Positions 34,429 through 44,061 of a stretch of 64,000 nucleotides of DNA are shown here, in pieces. The stretch is taken from NCBI RefSeq assembly GCF_016864375.1, contig NZ_CP069357.1, positions 496,001-560,000 of the forward strand. The letters run 5' to 3'. Made by a program: the position numbers and the translations under genes. How positions within the stretch are numbered: position 1 is the first letter of the stretch; each line of letters starts with the position of its first letter. The DNA is from Microvirga sp. VF16. GTDB lineage: Bacteria > Pseudomonadota > Alphaproteobacteria > Rhizobiales > Beijerinckiaceae. The notes beneath the pieces were generated by a model. It worked only from the letters and a program-made list of their open reading frames with translations, was not told where the DNA came from and made no database searches.

Positions 34429-35559
34429 ATGTCGCGCGCGCCGGGCAGCATACGGGATGCAATCGTCGGGTTTCTGGAGGCCGTCGACAACGATGTCGGC
34501 GTCGCCGAGATCCAGGAAGCGATCCGGCGCCAGATGGGAGAGGTCGCCCCGTCCTCGATCCGGTCATACCTCAACCTCAACACGCCGCGCACCTTCGTCC
34601 GGACCGGGCGTGGGCGGTATCGGCTCGCCGTCAATGGGGAGGAGGCCAAGCCTACCGTGAAACGGCAGGCCTCGTCGGCCGCCGTCGGCAAGGCCCGGCT
34701 CAACCTCGGTGATTGCTTCGAGTGGCTCGCGGACCAGCCGGCGCGGTCGATCCACGCCGTGGTGACGGATCCACCCTACGGGCTCATCGAATACTCTGCG
34801 AAGGAGAAGGAGAAGCTGCGCGCGGGCCGCGGCGGCGTGTGGCGCATCCCGCCGGCGTTCGACGGCCACCAGCGTTCGCCCCTGCCACGCTTCACCGTCC
34901 TCTCGGATGAGGATCGCAAGGAGCTGCACGTGTTCTTCCGGCGCCTCGGCGTGCTCCTGGCGCGGGTCTCCGTCCCTGGCGCCAACGTCGTCGTTGCTTC
35001 CAACCCCCTCCTGTCCCACATCGTCGCCCAAGCCATGTCTGAGGCCGGGCTGGAGTTGCGTGGCTACATCGCGCGCCAGGTCATGACGATGCGCGGCGGG
35101 GACCGGCCGAAGAACGCCCACCACGAATTCGATGGCGTGTCCGTCATGCCGCGCTCGCAATGGGAGCCGTGGGTGGTCCTGCGAGCGCCGCTGGAGGGGC
35201 GCGTCCAGGACACCCTGCGCAAGTACGGAACGGGCGGGTTCCGGCGGCCCTCGCAGGACAAGCCGTTCGGCGACCTGATCCGGTCGCACCCGACGCCGGC
35301 GTCGGAGCGAAAGATCGCCCCGCATCCCTCGCTCAAGCCGCAGGCCTTCATGCGCCAGATCGTGCGCGCCGTGCTGCCGCTCGGCCAGGGGAAGGTCCTG
35401 GACCCGTTCATGGGGGCGGGATCCACCCTGGCGGCCGCGAACGCCGTCGGGTACGACAGCGTCGGCGTCGAGCTCGACCAGGCCTACTTCGACATGGCCA
35501 CCAAGGCCGTGAAGGAGCTCGCGGCGATCCGCGTCCAGGAACCCGACCAAGTGTTGTAA
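34429..35559 (+). CDS. Type II DNA methyltransferase (DPPY, class beta) of an R-M system
   Basis: 376 residues from the ATG at 34429. An N-terminal wHTH domain (residues 5-62) is followed by TDPPYGLIEY near residue 114 and motif I-like DPFMGAGSTLAAANA near residue 325, with SLKPQAFMRQIVRAV before it. DPPY before FxGxG is the class beta order, typical of N6-adenine (or N4-cytosine) enzymes. The endonuclease gene follows 59 bases downstream on the same strand. The G+C content is visibly higher than in flanking plasmid genes, a sign of separate origin. Confidence 0.9.
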   Translation: MSRAPGSIRDAIVGFLEAVDNDVGVAEIQEAIRRQMGEVAPSSIRSYLNLNTPRTFVRTGRGRYRLAVNGEEAKPTVKRQASSAAVGKARLNLGDCFEWLADQPARSIHAVVTDPPYGLIEYSAKEKEKLRAGRGGVWRIPPAFDGHQRSPLPRFTVLSDEDRKELHVFFRRLGVLLARVSVPGANVVVASNPLLSHIVAQAMSEAGLELRGYIARQVMTMRGGDRPKNAHHEFDGVSVMPRSQWEPWVVLRAPLEGRVQDTLRKYGTGGFRRPSQDKPFGDLIRSHPTPASERKIAPHPSLKPQAFMRQIVRAVLPLGQGKVLDPFMGAGSTLAAANAVGYDSVGVELDQAYFDMATKAVKELAAIRVQEPDQVL

Positions 35560-35618
35560 CGATGTCCTGGCCGGGAGGCCTCCACCTCGCATAGAGTCGC
35601 CCCGCGGGGGCTGATTCT

Positions 35619-36689
35619 ATGACACCAGACGACATCATCGAGAGCATGAAGCGCGCGTTCCGTGGCGAAGGCGGTGGGCGCCCACGCAAGTATGTCGGCG
35701 GCCTCCTGCCGGCGTTCTGCGACTTCCTCCTGGAGATCGGCACCCCGGGCACCGGATACACGTCCTTCAACGACTTCCTGGCCGACTACCCGCTCATTAC
35801 CGAGGGCGTCAGCACCCTTACGGTCCAGTACGGGTCCGGGCAGAAGACGATCCGCCCGGCCTACAACCGCATGCATGCCTACTACATCTTCGAACAGAAG
35901 AGGCTCGGCTACCCGCGCTCCGAGCCGTACGCCACGGGCAAATGGGCCGACTACCGCGACTGGCTCGACGTGCTCGTGACCTTCACAGGGGAGCAGTTGA
36001 AGGAGGTGCGCGACCGGACGAAGGAATTCGTCCTCGACGAGCTCAAGCCGGTCGTCTTCGACCCGAGCACGGTCAAGACCGAGCCGCCGATCTTCCGCCA
36101 GCTCCTGCAGGAGTTCGACTTCCGCGACCGCGCCAGGGGCGAGCCGACCGGCGCCGCCTTCCAGGCGATGGTGTTCGGGTTCATCCGCGCCGACGCGCCC
36201 CACCTCCAAGTCGAGGCGCGGAAGGTCCGGACGGGGTCCGCCAGGTTGAAGGGCATCGGCGACATCGATGCCTGGGAAGGCGACCGCCTGGTCATCTCCG
36301 CCGAGGTCAAGCACTTCGTGGTGTCCATAGACGACGTGGCCACGTTCGAGCACTTCTCGCACGAGGTGAGCCAGCGTGGAGCGTTGGGCATGATCATTGC
36401 CGAGCGGTTCCAGGAGGGCGTGCGCGAGGCCATCGAAGCGAAGGGCCTCCTGGCGCTGACGACGGAGGATCTCCTGTTGATTGTGCGCATGTGGGACCCG
36501 TTAAAGCAGCGCGCTGCGCTGAACGCCTTCCAGTGGGTTGTGGTGCACAAGGAGCAGTCGCCGGGCCTGATCGACCGGGTCGACGATTTTCTCGTGAAGG
36601 TGGGATACAAGGTGAAGCCCGCCGCCGAAGAAGCGGACGAATCCGGTGGCGAGACAGCGGAGGATGCGGAACTTGCTGAGGAAGAATAG
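35619..36689 (+). CDS. Type II restriction endonuclease, PD-(D/E)XK type
   Basis: 356 residues. The nuclease core is at about residues 212-232: GIGDIDAWEGDRLVISAEVK, an Asp followed by beta-strand E-V-K of the PD-(D/E)XK fold (D215/D217, E229, K231). The N-terminal region is helical (KYVGGLLPAFCDFLLEIGTP) and may recognise DNA. The C-terminus is an acidic low-complexity tail. Its position directly after a methylase in a mobile element makes restriction the best reading; the recognition sequence is unknown. Confidence 0.8.
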   Translation: MTPDDIIESMKRAFRGEGGGRPRKYVGGLLPAFCDFLLEIGTPGTGYTSFNDFLADYPLITEGVSTLTVQYGSGQKTIRPAYNRMHAYYIFEQKRLGYPRSEPYATGKWADYRDWLDVLVTFTGEQLKEVRDRTKEFVLDELKPVVFDPSTVKTEPPIFRQLLQEFDFRDRARGEPTGAAFQAMVFGFIRADAPHLQVEARKVRTGSARLKGIGDIDAWEGDRLVISAEVKHFVVSIDDVATFEHFSHEVSQRGALGMIIAERFQEGVREAIEAKGLLALTTEDLLLIVRMWDPLKQRAALNAFQWVVVHKEQSPGLIDRVDDFLVKVGYKVKPAAEEADESGGETAEDAELAEEE

Positions 36690-36843
36690 CTGTCTGACAG
36701 CTATGGCAGGCATCAGCGGCGTGACGCGATGACACCGCGACCGATATCCAGATGGGCCGAACCGGAAGGGTGCCCGTGAGGCGGCCGAGGCCGTCAGGCA
36801 GTGGCGGACGCTTAACCCAGTGCAGGTGCCAAGATGGTATGAC

Positions 36844-37806
36844 TTACTGTGTCCGTTTGCCGGTTACCTCGTAATGCGTTCCGGTCATGTCCGAACTTAG
36901 GAACCCGTCATCAATCAACCGCAAAAATTTCCACTTTTGTTGCGGATCGTAGACCAGCTTTCTGTTTGCGCCTGTTCCATTGATGGCGATGGGAAGAGAT
37001 CGCGCTTGGATCTTTGCTTCCAGAGAAGCAAGGGTGAGGTTACTCAGATAATTGCGGCTTGCGATGCCGCGGAGCTTGATCAATATGACAGGATTACCCT
37101 TGCAATCCTGCTCGAACTGCCCGGCATTCTCAATGGGAATAGCCGCCTTGATCTGATCGAGGGTCGACTGCGCGTGCACGAGCACTTCGGTGAAAAATTG
37201 AAATATGCGTTGATAGTTGTCCTTGTTGAAGATCACCATATGACCTTCAACCCACATGGCGTCGATCAATTCATCGAAGATGAAAACCGGTTCAGTGATC
37301 TTGTCGAAGGTGCCGCCTGAGAAAAGCGTGACGAGCTTCCTGGAGCGTCCGAGCTCCTTCGTCTTTGAGTATTTCCTGAAGAGGTAAATCGGGGATTGTC
37401 CAGGCCGCTGGATCGCGACGACATAGAAGATCAGCTTGTTGACTGTTGCGCCTGTTCCATCAAAAACCGGCAACTGCGGGAAATCATCCAAAGCCGCTAC
37501 AACGGCATGCGGAGTTGATCCTGCGGACGGGATGTGGACTTCAACCTCGTGCTTATCTTGTGGGGTCGCGGCATCATAAGTCTCAAGAGCCACATTTACA
37601 TTGCTCACGTCCGAGTCCAGACGGCGCAGTGTATCCGTAGCTAGCGTCAGAAATCCCTCCGCAAGCTCATCTGTCAGTTGCAGCCGGTGAAGCGTCGGGA
37701 TCGTACCGTTCGCTGCCCGTGCAGCAAGGCAGACATTAACAGAGGCATTTGTACTGTCGATGGTGCGGCATCCGGTGAGCGCGGTCCTGAGCGCTTGATA
37801 CGTCAA
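36844..37806 (-). CDS. kwaB: KwaB, DUF4868 effector of the Kiwa anti-phage system
   Basis: 320 residues of the DUF4868 type: an N-terminal region with LQLTDELAEGFLTLATDTLR, a central strand-rich region (KLIFYVVAIQRPGQSPIYLF), FIFDELIDAMWVEGHMVIFN, and the C-terminal QQKWKFLRLIDDGFLSS domain that begins LVYDP. In Kiwa, KwaB associates with membrane-bound KwaA and acts on phage DNA replication/transcription. Its start overlaps the kwaA stop by 4 bases, showing translational coupling. The next gene downstream, on the opposite strand, is the endonuclease, convergent with it. Confidence 0.85.
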   Translation of the reverse strand: MTYQALRTALTGCRTIDSTNASVNVCLAARAANGTIPTLHRLQLTDELAEGFLTLATDTLRRLDSDVSNVNVALETYDAATPQDKHEVEVHIPSAGSTPHAVVAALDDFPQLPVFDGTGATVNKLIFYVVAIQRPGQSPIYLFRKYSKTKELGRSRKLVTLFSGGTFDKITEPVFIFDELIDAMWVEGHMVIFNKDNYQRIFQFFTEVLVHAQSTLDQIKAAIPIENAGQFEQDCKGNPVILIKLRGIASRNYLSNLTLASLEAKIQARSLPIAINGTGANRKLVYDPQQKWKFLRLIDDGFLSSDMTGTHYEVTGKRTQ

Positions 37807-38315
37807 CTCTTCTTCTCCACGAAGATGCTCTCGGCGACATCGATAGCGGTGACATCATCACCTCTTCGAAGCCGGCGCTTAGACATCAAAAAGTAGGAAT
37901 TCCCCTGATCGTCTTCGACTTCGTACAAGTTATAACCCAAGATTGAAAGGAGGGGGTTTATGTGAATCATGCCGGTGTTCACATACACGACGCATAGGAC
38001 GACCAGAAAGATGACGAGCGAGACTACCTGCTCGATATCGTTAAAGGCGGTAGCTGCGAATGGGATAACGTAGCTGGCGATGTAGCTCATTGTATCGCTG
38101 TCTTTGCGACGGATGATGCCGATTCGCATCCCAATGCCCTGGAGCCGCTGGACCAAGCGCATGTACAAGAGGGTTCCCAGCAGACTGAGGATGGCCAATC
38201 CGATGAAGATGCTGCCGAGGTATGGACGTTCTCTCAGCGTCATCACTGCGAATATAATCCAGAGCGGAATGTAAGAGCTCAGGAAAAGGATGATGCGGGA
38301 TAGGACGTTGGCCAT
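37803..38315 (-). CDS. kwaA: KwaA, membrane component of the Kiwa anti-phage system
   Basis: 170 residues with four membrane spans (ILFLSSYIPLWIIFAVMTL; LGSIFIGLAILSLLGTLLYM; MSYIASYVIPFAATAF; VVSLVIFLVVLCVVYV) and a C-terminal cytosolic segment LGYNLYEVEDDQGNSYFLMS then KRRLRRGDD, the KwaA layout. KwaA forms a membrane complex that senses infection and works with KwaB. First gene of the pair, divergent from the recombinase operon. Confidence 0.85.
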   Translation of the reverse strand: MANVLSRIILFLSSYIPLWIIFAVMTLRERPYLGSIFIGLAILSLLGTLLYMRLVQRLQGIGMRIGIIRRKDSDTMSYIASYVIPFAATAFNDIEQVVSLVIFLVVLCVVYVNTGMIHINPLLSILGYNLYEVEDDQGNSYFLMSKRRLRRGDDVTAIDVAESIFVEKKS

Positions 38316-38677
38316 GCGGGAACCCTGGCATACCTAGAGGGTGGCAGGCCATAGAGCCTGAAAAACGTTCTCTTTATGTTCTAGGTTATGCAAGACCTTA
38401 TTGCAAGGATCTGCTCGGTTCGAGGCCGAGGCCAGTCCGTAGTGCTGTGCTTGGAGTTTTGGGAGGCGGGCGGGACCAAGCTGGGGACGAAATTAACTCA
38501 GGAGGTTCGACCTGCACCCTTGACCGGTTGACCGGTCCCACGAATTCCTGGACGATTCTCCTCATGGAACCGCTGTGAACAACATGTTTGGCACCCATTC
38601 CCCCAATGGTCATGAGGTTTGTCCCAGCCTAGCATGAGACAATAGGCGTAAAGTATGGCGCGCTCGGTGGGTCACCA
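38316..38677. other. Divergent promoter region between kwaA and the recombinase operon
   Basis: 362 bases with no supported gene. It contains an inverted repeat GACCGGTTGACCGGTC around 38523-38538, a possible operator. Confidence 0.4.
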
Positions 38678-39967
38678 ATGGCCTTTCTCTTCCGTCGGGA
38701 CCCAGCCCTCCTCAGCCCGATCGGCTTTGGATCGGTAGGTCACGTCCCGTTCTTGCTCAACCATGACATGTCCTATGCGGACGAAGTCAATCGCTTCCTG
38801 CGCGAGCGAGCGCTGCTGGATTGGCATCCCAACAACCGCCATGGCGAAGCGACAGCCCGTGTTCGCGCGCCTGCCGAGAATACCATCTTCGCGATTGCGC
38901 GCGACCTTGAAAACTTCCTGACCTACATGGAGGTCAATGGCCTCGACTGGCGAGCCATGGACTATCGGCAGGTGCTGCGCACCTATCAGGCTGACCAGAA
39001 CAACGGTTCCTGGAGCGAACGCGGCGTCCCGCTCGCCCCGGCCACCATCAATCGCCGTGTTGGCTATGTCTGTGAGTTCTTGTCCTGGGCAGGGGACCGT
39101 GGTCTTCGTCCGGCTTTCCTCATCTTGGAGAGTCGCTCCACTGTCCGCGACCGTTCGGGAACCGCCACGACTCATCGCTTCCACGATGTCGCCGGTCGGG
39201 CAGGACGGGTTCGGGAGCGCATTGAGCGGCTCCGGATCCCGACCGTGGCTGAAATCGACACCTGGCTCGCCGAGGTCGAGGCAAAGCGCGGCAAGACCAA
39301 GGCACTGGCATGTAAAACGATCCTGGAGACAGGCATGCGCCTTGAGGAAGTCGCGCTGCTGCGCGCGGCCCAAGTTCCTGATCCAGGCACGATCCTGCCC
39401 GGTTACCCGGCTCGTATGGACATTTGCTACGGCACCAAGGGCTCACGCCAGGTCGGTGATCCGGACAAAAAGGGTAAGCAGCGGTTGCTCCGCTTCGGAG
39501 TCGACTTTCTCCATACCCTCGACGACTACAGACGCCTGCGCCGCGCAAAGGCCGTAGCTGCTTTCCGGCGTAATAATCCGGGCAAGCGCCCCTCAGACAT
39601 CCTTTTCCTGTCCGAGAGTACAGGCGAGCCGCTAACCAAGAAAATGATCTACGACGCTTGGACGCGCGCCGAGAAGCTGCCGTTCCCCGGATGGAGTCCA
39701 CACGCGGGACGTCATGCTTTTGCCTGTCTGCTGCTCCTCCGCTTGATCCATGAGGAGGGAGAGCGCATCGGGCAATCGGCGGCCACTCTGCCGCGCTCGG
39801 TCATGATCACCCAGGCCATGGATCTCGTTCAAATGTACGTTCGCCCTATCCTTGGTCACGTCAGCGAGCAGACTACCGCCCGTTACCTTGAGTGGGTTGC
39901 TGACCACTTCATGGTAGCGGAGCATCGCGCCGCTTGGGCTCATTATCTTGAGGGCAATGATGCCTAG
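38678..39967 (+). CDS. Tyrosine recombinase, first of three
   Basis: 429 residues from the ATG at 38678 (an ATG at 38768 is possible). An N-terminal SAM-like core-binding domain is followed by a catalytic domain with ETGMRLEEVALL (Arg I), SPHAGRHAFACLL (His-x-x-Arg) and ILGHVSEQTTARYLEWV (His and the nucleophilic Tyr), so the active-site set is complete. Its stop overlaps the next recombinase start (ATGATGCCTAG), indicating an operon. It catalyses the strand exchange for excision/integration, probably together with the next two. Confidence 0.9.
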   Translation: MAFLFRRDPALLSPIGFGSVGHVPFLLNHDMSYADEVNRFLRERALLDWHPNNRHGEATARVRAPAENTIFAIARDLENFLTYMEVNGLDWRAMDYRQVLRTYQADQNNGSWSERGVPLAPATINRRVGYVCEFLSWAGDRGLRPAFLILESRSTVRDRSGTATTHRFHDVAGRAGRVRERIERLRIPTVAEIDTWLAEVEAKRGKTKALACKTILETGMRLEEVALLRAAQVPDPGTILPGYPARMDICYGTKGSRQVGDPDKKGKQRLLRFGVDFLHTLDDYRRLRRAKAVAAFRRNNPGKRPSDILFLSESTGEPLTKKMIYDAWTRAEKLPFPGWSPHAGRHAFACLLLLRLIHEEGERIGQSAATLPRSVMITQAMDLVQMYVRPILGHVSEQTTARYLEWVADHFMVAEHRAAWAHYLEGNDA

Positions 39968-41965
39968 GCTAACAGCTAAACGCTTACCTCAAAGCCAAAC
40001 TGCGTCGTCCCACGTCGTTCACTTAGATCTCGACACCAATCCTCTGGTTTGGCGCGTCCCAGCCCAGCACAGTGCACCCTCGTTTCTGGTTGATCTGACA
40101 CCGTTTGCGAAAGGCGATGAGAGCCTTGGCCTTCCTGCTCTAGCGGTGCTCATCGGGCAGTTCGCCCAAGTGCTTCGCGCCTTGTCGCTCAACAAGTCGA
40201 AGGGAACCGTAACAGGCTACATCTCCGCGCTGCGCGTTTTCTGGCGCTTCATGGCGACCCTTGAGGCCAGAGGTCACCCTCCCGTTGCCGACATCGCTAC
40301 GATTACTCCCGAACTCGGCCAACTGTACAAGCTCCACTTGCTCAACGACCTTAAGTTACGCAGCTACGGCAGAAACCACCTTCAGCTCGTTGCCCGCCTT
40401 GTGGAACTCACACGCGCCCGGCTTGGTATCGTCCCTCATCGCCTGATCTGGCCGACGATCCAAGACCAGCGCGGCTCGGCTCACAAGGACATCGAGCCAG
40501 CGGCGCTCAGGACGCTATACACTGCCGCCAAGGGGGTCGTGCGGCGCTTCGCCTCCGCCCATGCCGAAGGTCAGCACCTTCTTCCGCGCGGGAGGGATCC
40601 GCGCCCCCATCGGAACCGCACACCGGTGTGGGCCGAGCGCGAGAACATCGCTTGGCTGACCCGCCACTACCTTGACGTGCTGATCGACGACCCAGGGGGG
40701 CGTAGCACCGATGCCCTCTTGGACAAGCGCTTCCGCAGCACCGATCGGAATCCGGTCTTCCCCGCCGCCTATCCTGACGGCACCCTGTTCGACCGCTTCC
40801 GCTGGTTTGTTCCGACCGCCGAGGACACAACGGCCTGCATTGTCCTGGTACTGCTGCACACCGGATGGAATGTCGAGACCGTGATGAACCTCGACATCTC
40901 CGTCGACGATTGGCATCAGCATCGCCTTAGCTCCGACGCTGGCGAGACCGTAGCGATCTTCTCCCAGAAGAAGCGCAGCAGCCGTGAGCAGGTGGCATTC
41001 AGCCTCACCCGGCCAGAATTCCATCCCTTCCGCGCCATCAAGGATATGGTCGAACGCACCGAGCCATTGCGTCAAACGCTCCGGCGCCGACTGGCCGCCT
41101 TGGAAAACCAGGATGCGGCACCCCACCATCAGGACGAAATTATTCGGCTCCGCCGAGCGATCTCGTCGCCTTGGCTCTTTCTGTCAAAGAATGCCCGCCA
41201 CGGCGGCCGGATCGGCGCGATGCCCACAAGCCGAGACGCATTCGCTGAGTGCTTTCGTTCCTTGCTCAATTCGGCTGGGATCGAAGGGACCTTGTCTCCA
41301 TCCGACTTGCGCGACGGTTTCACAAGCTTTCTGTACGGCAACAGCCTCTACAACGTGCTCCTGATCAAGCGCGCCCTCGGCCACGGTGATTTGAACGCCA
41401 CCAAGCATTATCTGCGGCAACGGAAGATGCTGGCCCAACGGTTCGCCGACTACACCGCGTGGTCGGAAGCGCTCTTCGACGAGATCAAGCGCTTCCAGAG
41501 GGTGGACCCAACTATTCTCTACATCCGTGCCCGCTTCGGCGACATTAACGAAGAGCAGCGGCAGCGCCTAGCCGACCACCGCCTCCGCACACGTATGGGC
41601 ATGGGGTGCTTGGATCCCGAACATCCGTCGACAGCCATCGCACCGATGCACGTCGGTGGGCTCTGTGCGGTGCAGCGGTGCATTCTCTGCCGCCACGGCG
41701 TCATTTTCACAGATTCCTTCGAACCGCTGGCGCGGCGCCTAGCGGAACTCCGGGTCATCGTGGGCGCACCCCGGTGGATCGGTGGGAAGGGTCCTCCTTC
41801 CAAGCGGAGTGGATCGCTATAGAGGCAACTGTCGACCGGGTGTTCCCAGGCCGCCGCGACGAACTCAAGGGACTCATCGTCGCTCATACAGAACGATTGC
41901 TCCGCGGCGATGCGTACCTGTTTGACCAGATCGGCATCGGCGAAATCATAGGAGCGGCTCGATGA
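39957..41965 (+). CDS. Tyrosine recombinase, second of three, frameshifted near the C-terminus
   Basis: In the first frame the protein has ~621 residues to a stop at 41822. The usual C-terminus continues in the -1 frame (TPVDRWEGSSFQAEWIAIEA ... DQIGIGEIIGAAR) to a stop at 41965, which overlaps the third recombinase start as ATGA, so the longer product was the original. The shift lies near the CACCCC run at 41767-41772. The catalytic domain has LGHGDLNATKHYLRQR (Tyr) but the Arg I site reads HTGWNVETV and the HxxR site reads SDLRDGF, so it may be a degenerate partner. A programmed slip or sequencing error cannot be excluded. Confidence 0.85.
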
Positions 41966-44061
41966 CGATGGTCGCGTCTCTCGACCACAGGGTCGCGCTC
42001 GGCGCGCACCGCGCCTCCCTCGCCCAGATTGCCGCCTTCGACCGCTTCTGGACGGCCCAATGGGAGGACATCCAGCACGTGGAGATCATTCCCGGCTTCA
42101 CCATGGATGCCGATGTCATCGAACTTCCGCCCGACTGGGTCTCGACCAAGCGGCAGCGCAAGAAGGCCTACAGAACCGTCGACCTGCGAAGCGTGCTCAC
42201 GACAGCGCTCGACCACAACATCGCCCTCGCCGAGCATCTCTTCCGGCGGATCAAACGCCTCGCGGCGATCCTGCTGGTGACGCCAATCGCCTTTGAAGCC
42301 ACGATCCGTCAGCCGTCCGCCCCGCAGACCTGGATCGACGAATGCCGCATCCTCCTGCGGACGGTGTTATGGATCGCGCTGCACAAGGAAATGACCCCGG
42401 AACCGAGCTCCTGCCCGGACGGGCGTCCCATCTTCCGCGGTCTCAACAGGAATGACCTGAACCAGATGAGGCAGGCCCGAGGGTTGGCCGGCTTCTTCTC
42501 ACATACCGCACCAAAGCTGGCGGCCCTCGCCCGAATGGGGGTCATAGACGATTGGCCAGACCTCGACCTTGGTGCCGAAGGGGAGCCCCGACGCCGCGAT
42601 GCCGCTTTGCCGGTGACAGCCTTTGCCCCTAACACCAGCTGGCACCCGTTCCCCGACGGTTTCGTTGCGCTCATCGGGAAGGCGTCGGTCTGGTTCATCG
42701 ATGAGCTGGGGCCGTCCCTCCTCGACAGCCTGGAGGCCGTCCTAGCGGTGCCATCGGACAGGCAGGGCGGGACGCGACTCAGCAACGTCTCCCTCAATCA
42801 ACGACGGTGCGCCGCCTTGCAGCAGTGGACTGCCGAGCACTTCCAGGGCCCGAAGCACTTCCCCATCCAGTTCCAGGTCACGGCGCGTCCGCAGTCCGGC
42901 GCCACTTTCCTCCTGAACTCGTGGCCGCCACCGACCTGGAGGGCACTGCGCCGCATAGTGATGCACTTACAGACGGCTCATCTTATTATCGTTGCCCTGG
43001 CGACGGCGGCCCGCGATAGCGAGCTCATGCACCTGCAGCGTGACTGCCTACGAACGGTCGCTTCCCAGGACCTCCTGCTTGGCCACACATTCAAGCTATC
43101 CGATCGGCCTGACGGCGAGGCCCGAAACTGGCCGCTGCCGCAGATCGCCGTTTCGGCCATCCGTCAGCAACAGCGGCTGGCAGACATCCTGGCACCTGGA
43201 CGACCATCCCTGTGGCTGTCGTTCAAGAGCCACGACGGCTCCGACCAATTCCCCGACCTGGCCGTCTTGGGGCCGGTCCTGCAATCGTTCGTGAGGGGCG
43301 TGATTGTGGATGGTCGGTCCCTTGAAGACTGGAGCGATGGCAACGTCCACCCTCATCGCTTCCGCAAGACGGTCGCCCGCCTAGCCGCGCTTTCGATTGT
43401 CGGCGCCACCCCGATCCTGTTCGACATCCTCGGCCATCGCGACCCCGAGATGACTCTCAACTACATCCTGAGTGACCCCGGTCTTCAGGACGAGATCCGC
43501 AAGATCGCATCCGAGGCCAATATCGTGCTAACTCGGGAGGCCATCGAGCGGTCCAGCGAGAACGGCGGTCGAGTCGCGTCCCTGGTGCAGGATCTCCGGC
43601 TACGGCTTGCAGCGCGATCCGGCGAGGCTGAGCTCGGCGTAGGCTCCCTAGCGGAGGCCGCCGAAATCCTGTCCATGAACGGCCAGGTCACAATGGTCAG
43701 ACCCGGCGTCCTATGCACCAAGTCTCTGGGGCAAAGAGGCCCCTGCACCAAGAAAGCCGGCCTCCCCGACGTCGGCAATTGCTCGACAAATTGCCAACAC
43801 CGGCTCGAGCTTGCGGCAGCCATTGACGACTGCACCAAGGCGATCGAGCGCATCCTCGTCGAGATGCCGCCGCCAGACAACACCATGATGAGGGGATGGT
43901 GGCAGGCACAGCTCGCCGGACAACTGCAACGGTTCCCGCAGATCCGTCAGCGCTACCTCGCTGAGGAACGCGTCCAACTCGCCCTTGCTGGGATAGATGC
44001 CGCCACTATGGACAACCTGACGGGTGCCCTCAAAGAAAGCTTTCAGGAGAACGTCGCGTGA
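41962..44061 (+). CDS. Tyrosine recombinase, third of three
   Basis: 699 residues. Catalytic signatures are ATAARDSELMHLQ (Arg I), HPHRFRKTVARLA (His-x-x-Arg) and ILGHRDPEMTLNYILSD (His, Tyr), a complete set. A long N-terminal region (~350 residues) and a Cys-containing C-terminus (GPCTKKAGLPDVGNCSTNCQ), perhaps zinc-binding, flank the core. Start and stop overlap the neighbours (ATGA, GTGA). Confidence 0.9.
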   Translation: MTMVASLDHRVALGAHRASLAQIAAFDRFWTAQWEDIQHVEIIPGFTMDADVIELPPDWVSTKRQRKKAYRTVDLRSVLTTALDHNIALAEHLFRRIKRLAAILLVTPIAFEATIRQPSAPQTWIDECRILLRTVLWIALHKEMTPEPSSCPDGRPIFRGLNRNDLNQMRQARGLAGFFSHTAPKLAALARMGVIDDWPDLDLGAEGEPRRRDAALPVTAFAPNTSWHPFPDGFVALIGKASVWFIDELGPSLLDSLEAVLAVPSDRQGGTRLSNVSLNQRRCAALQQWTAEHFQGPKHFPIQFQVTARPQSGATFLLNSWPPPTWRALRRIVMHLQTAHLIIVALATAARDSELMHLQRDCLRTVASQDLLLGHTFKLSDRPDGEARNWPLPQIAVSAIRQQQRLADILAPGRPSLWLSFKSHDGSDQFPDLAVLGPVLQSFVRGVIVDGRSLEDWSDGNVHPHRFRKTVARLAALSIVGATPILFDILGHRDPEMTLNYILSDPGLQDEIRKIASEANIVLTREAIERSSENGGRVASLVQDLRLRLAARSGEAELGVGSLAEAAEILSMNGQVTMVRPGVLCTKSLGQRGPCTKKAGLPDVGNCSTNCQHRLELAAAIDDCTKAIERILVEMPPPDNTMMRGWWQAQLAGQLQRFPQIRQRYLAEERVQLALAGIDAATMDNLTGALKESFQENVA

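Noticed and set aside
34564..36362. Long minus-strand frames (342 and 292 codons)
   Set aside because: They are antisense to the R-M genes, with low-complexity Arg/Gly/Leu content typical of G+C-rich shadows.
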